From assembly GCA_017551465.1 (NCBI GenBank), contig JAFZLN010000032.1, forward strand, positions 1-13,971: a stretch of 13,971 nt of DNA, given 5' to 3'. The stretch is from Bacilli bacterium (GTDB lineage Bacteria > Bacillota_I > Bacilli_A > RFN20 > CAG-826). A program made the translations under genes and the position numbers. The notes under the pieces were generated by a model. That model did no database searches and had not been told where the DNA came from. It worked only from the letters and a program-made list of their open reading frames with translations. Shown in pieces: positions 13,904-13,971 of this stretch (the first letter of the stretch is position 1; each line of letters opens with the position of its first letter).

Positions 13904-13971
13904 CCAATGATAAGTTATACTCATATAGGCTATTTCCGATAAATGCACCTCAAAGTTTACATAAAAACAAC

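Noticed and set aside
1..13971. CRISPR array, tRNA or rRNA genes, prophage or attachment sites
   Set aside because: No regularly spaced repeats, cloverleaf-type sequence, rRNA-like segment or integrase gene was found on either strand.

Overview
The window reads as a stretch of chromosome from an AT-rich, low-GC Gram-positive bacterium (Bacillota). The gene content, AGA-dominated arginine codons and many AT-rich intergenic promoters fit an uncultured gut Bacilli lineage near the Mollicutes or Erysipelotrichia. All genes read through with UGG as tryptophan and UGA only as a stop, so the standard bacterial code applies. The lineage is an inference; no rRNA or other marker gene is present.

Layout. 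(1) Positions 1-1237 hold the right part of an IS200/IS605-type element with an intact TnpB nuclease, its bulged right-end hairpin and a probable omega-RNA; no tnpA lies in the 58 bases before it. (2) At 1243-2460 a small YbjN-like protein (minus) diverges from an ALG5/DPM1-like family 2 glycosyltransferase (plus), which ends at a clear terminator. (3) At 2618-4923 an orphan AAA/DUF4143 ATPase (plus) converges on a spermidine-synthase-like methyltransferase (minus). (4) At 5014-7121 a membrane-anchored, apparently duplicated YpmS/DUF2140-like extracytoplasmic protein (plus) converges on a low-molecular-weight tyrosine phosphatase (minus). (5) At 6678-10910 a minus-strand operon encodes the two halves of an asymmetric heterodimeric ABC exporter, followed without a gap by the phosphatase. 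(6) From 11039 to 13251 UDP-galactopyranose mutase and a second family 2 glycosyltransferase run on plus and end at a terminator. (7) A six-helix DUF308/HdeD-like membrane protein closes the window with its own terminator.

How the genes fit together. Glf supplies UDP-galactofuranose. The glycosyltransferase 68 bp downstream is the obvious candidate to use it in a surface glycan or glycolipid, and the ALG5/DPM1-like enzyme would charge a polyprenyl-phosphate sugar carrier; these partnerships are inferred. The exporter pair has one canonical and one degenerate ATP site, split between the subunits as in TM287/288-type transporters. Its promoter is the clearest in the window: TTGACA, 17 bp, TACAAT, with the spacer filled by a 7+4+7 inverted repeat that looks like a repressor site.

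The most unusual structural features are two convergent gene pairs that overlap by exactly 4 bp, each with the forward gene's intrinsic terminator buried inside the opposing coding sequence. There is also a recurrent start context, -10 box then AGG-containing bases then ATG, that predicts leaderless or nearly leaderless mRNAs for the glycosyltransferase at 1759 and for glf. I see no CRISPR array, tRNA, rRNA, known riboswitch or prophage. Nothing here amounts to a clearly new multi-gene system.
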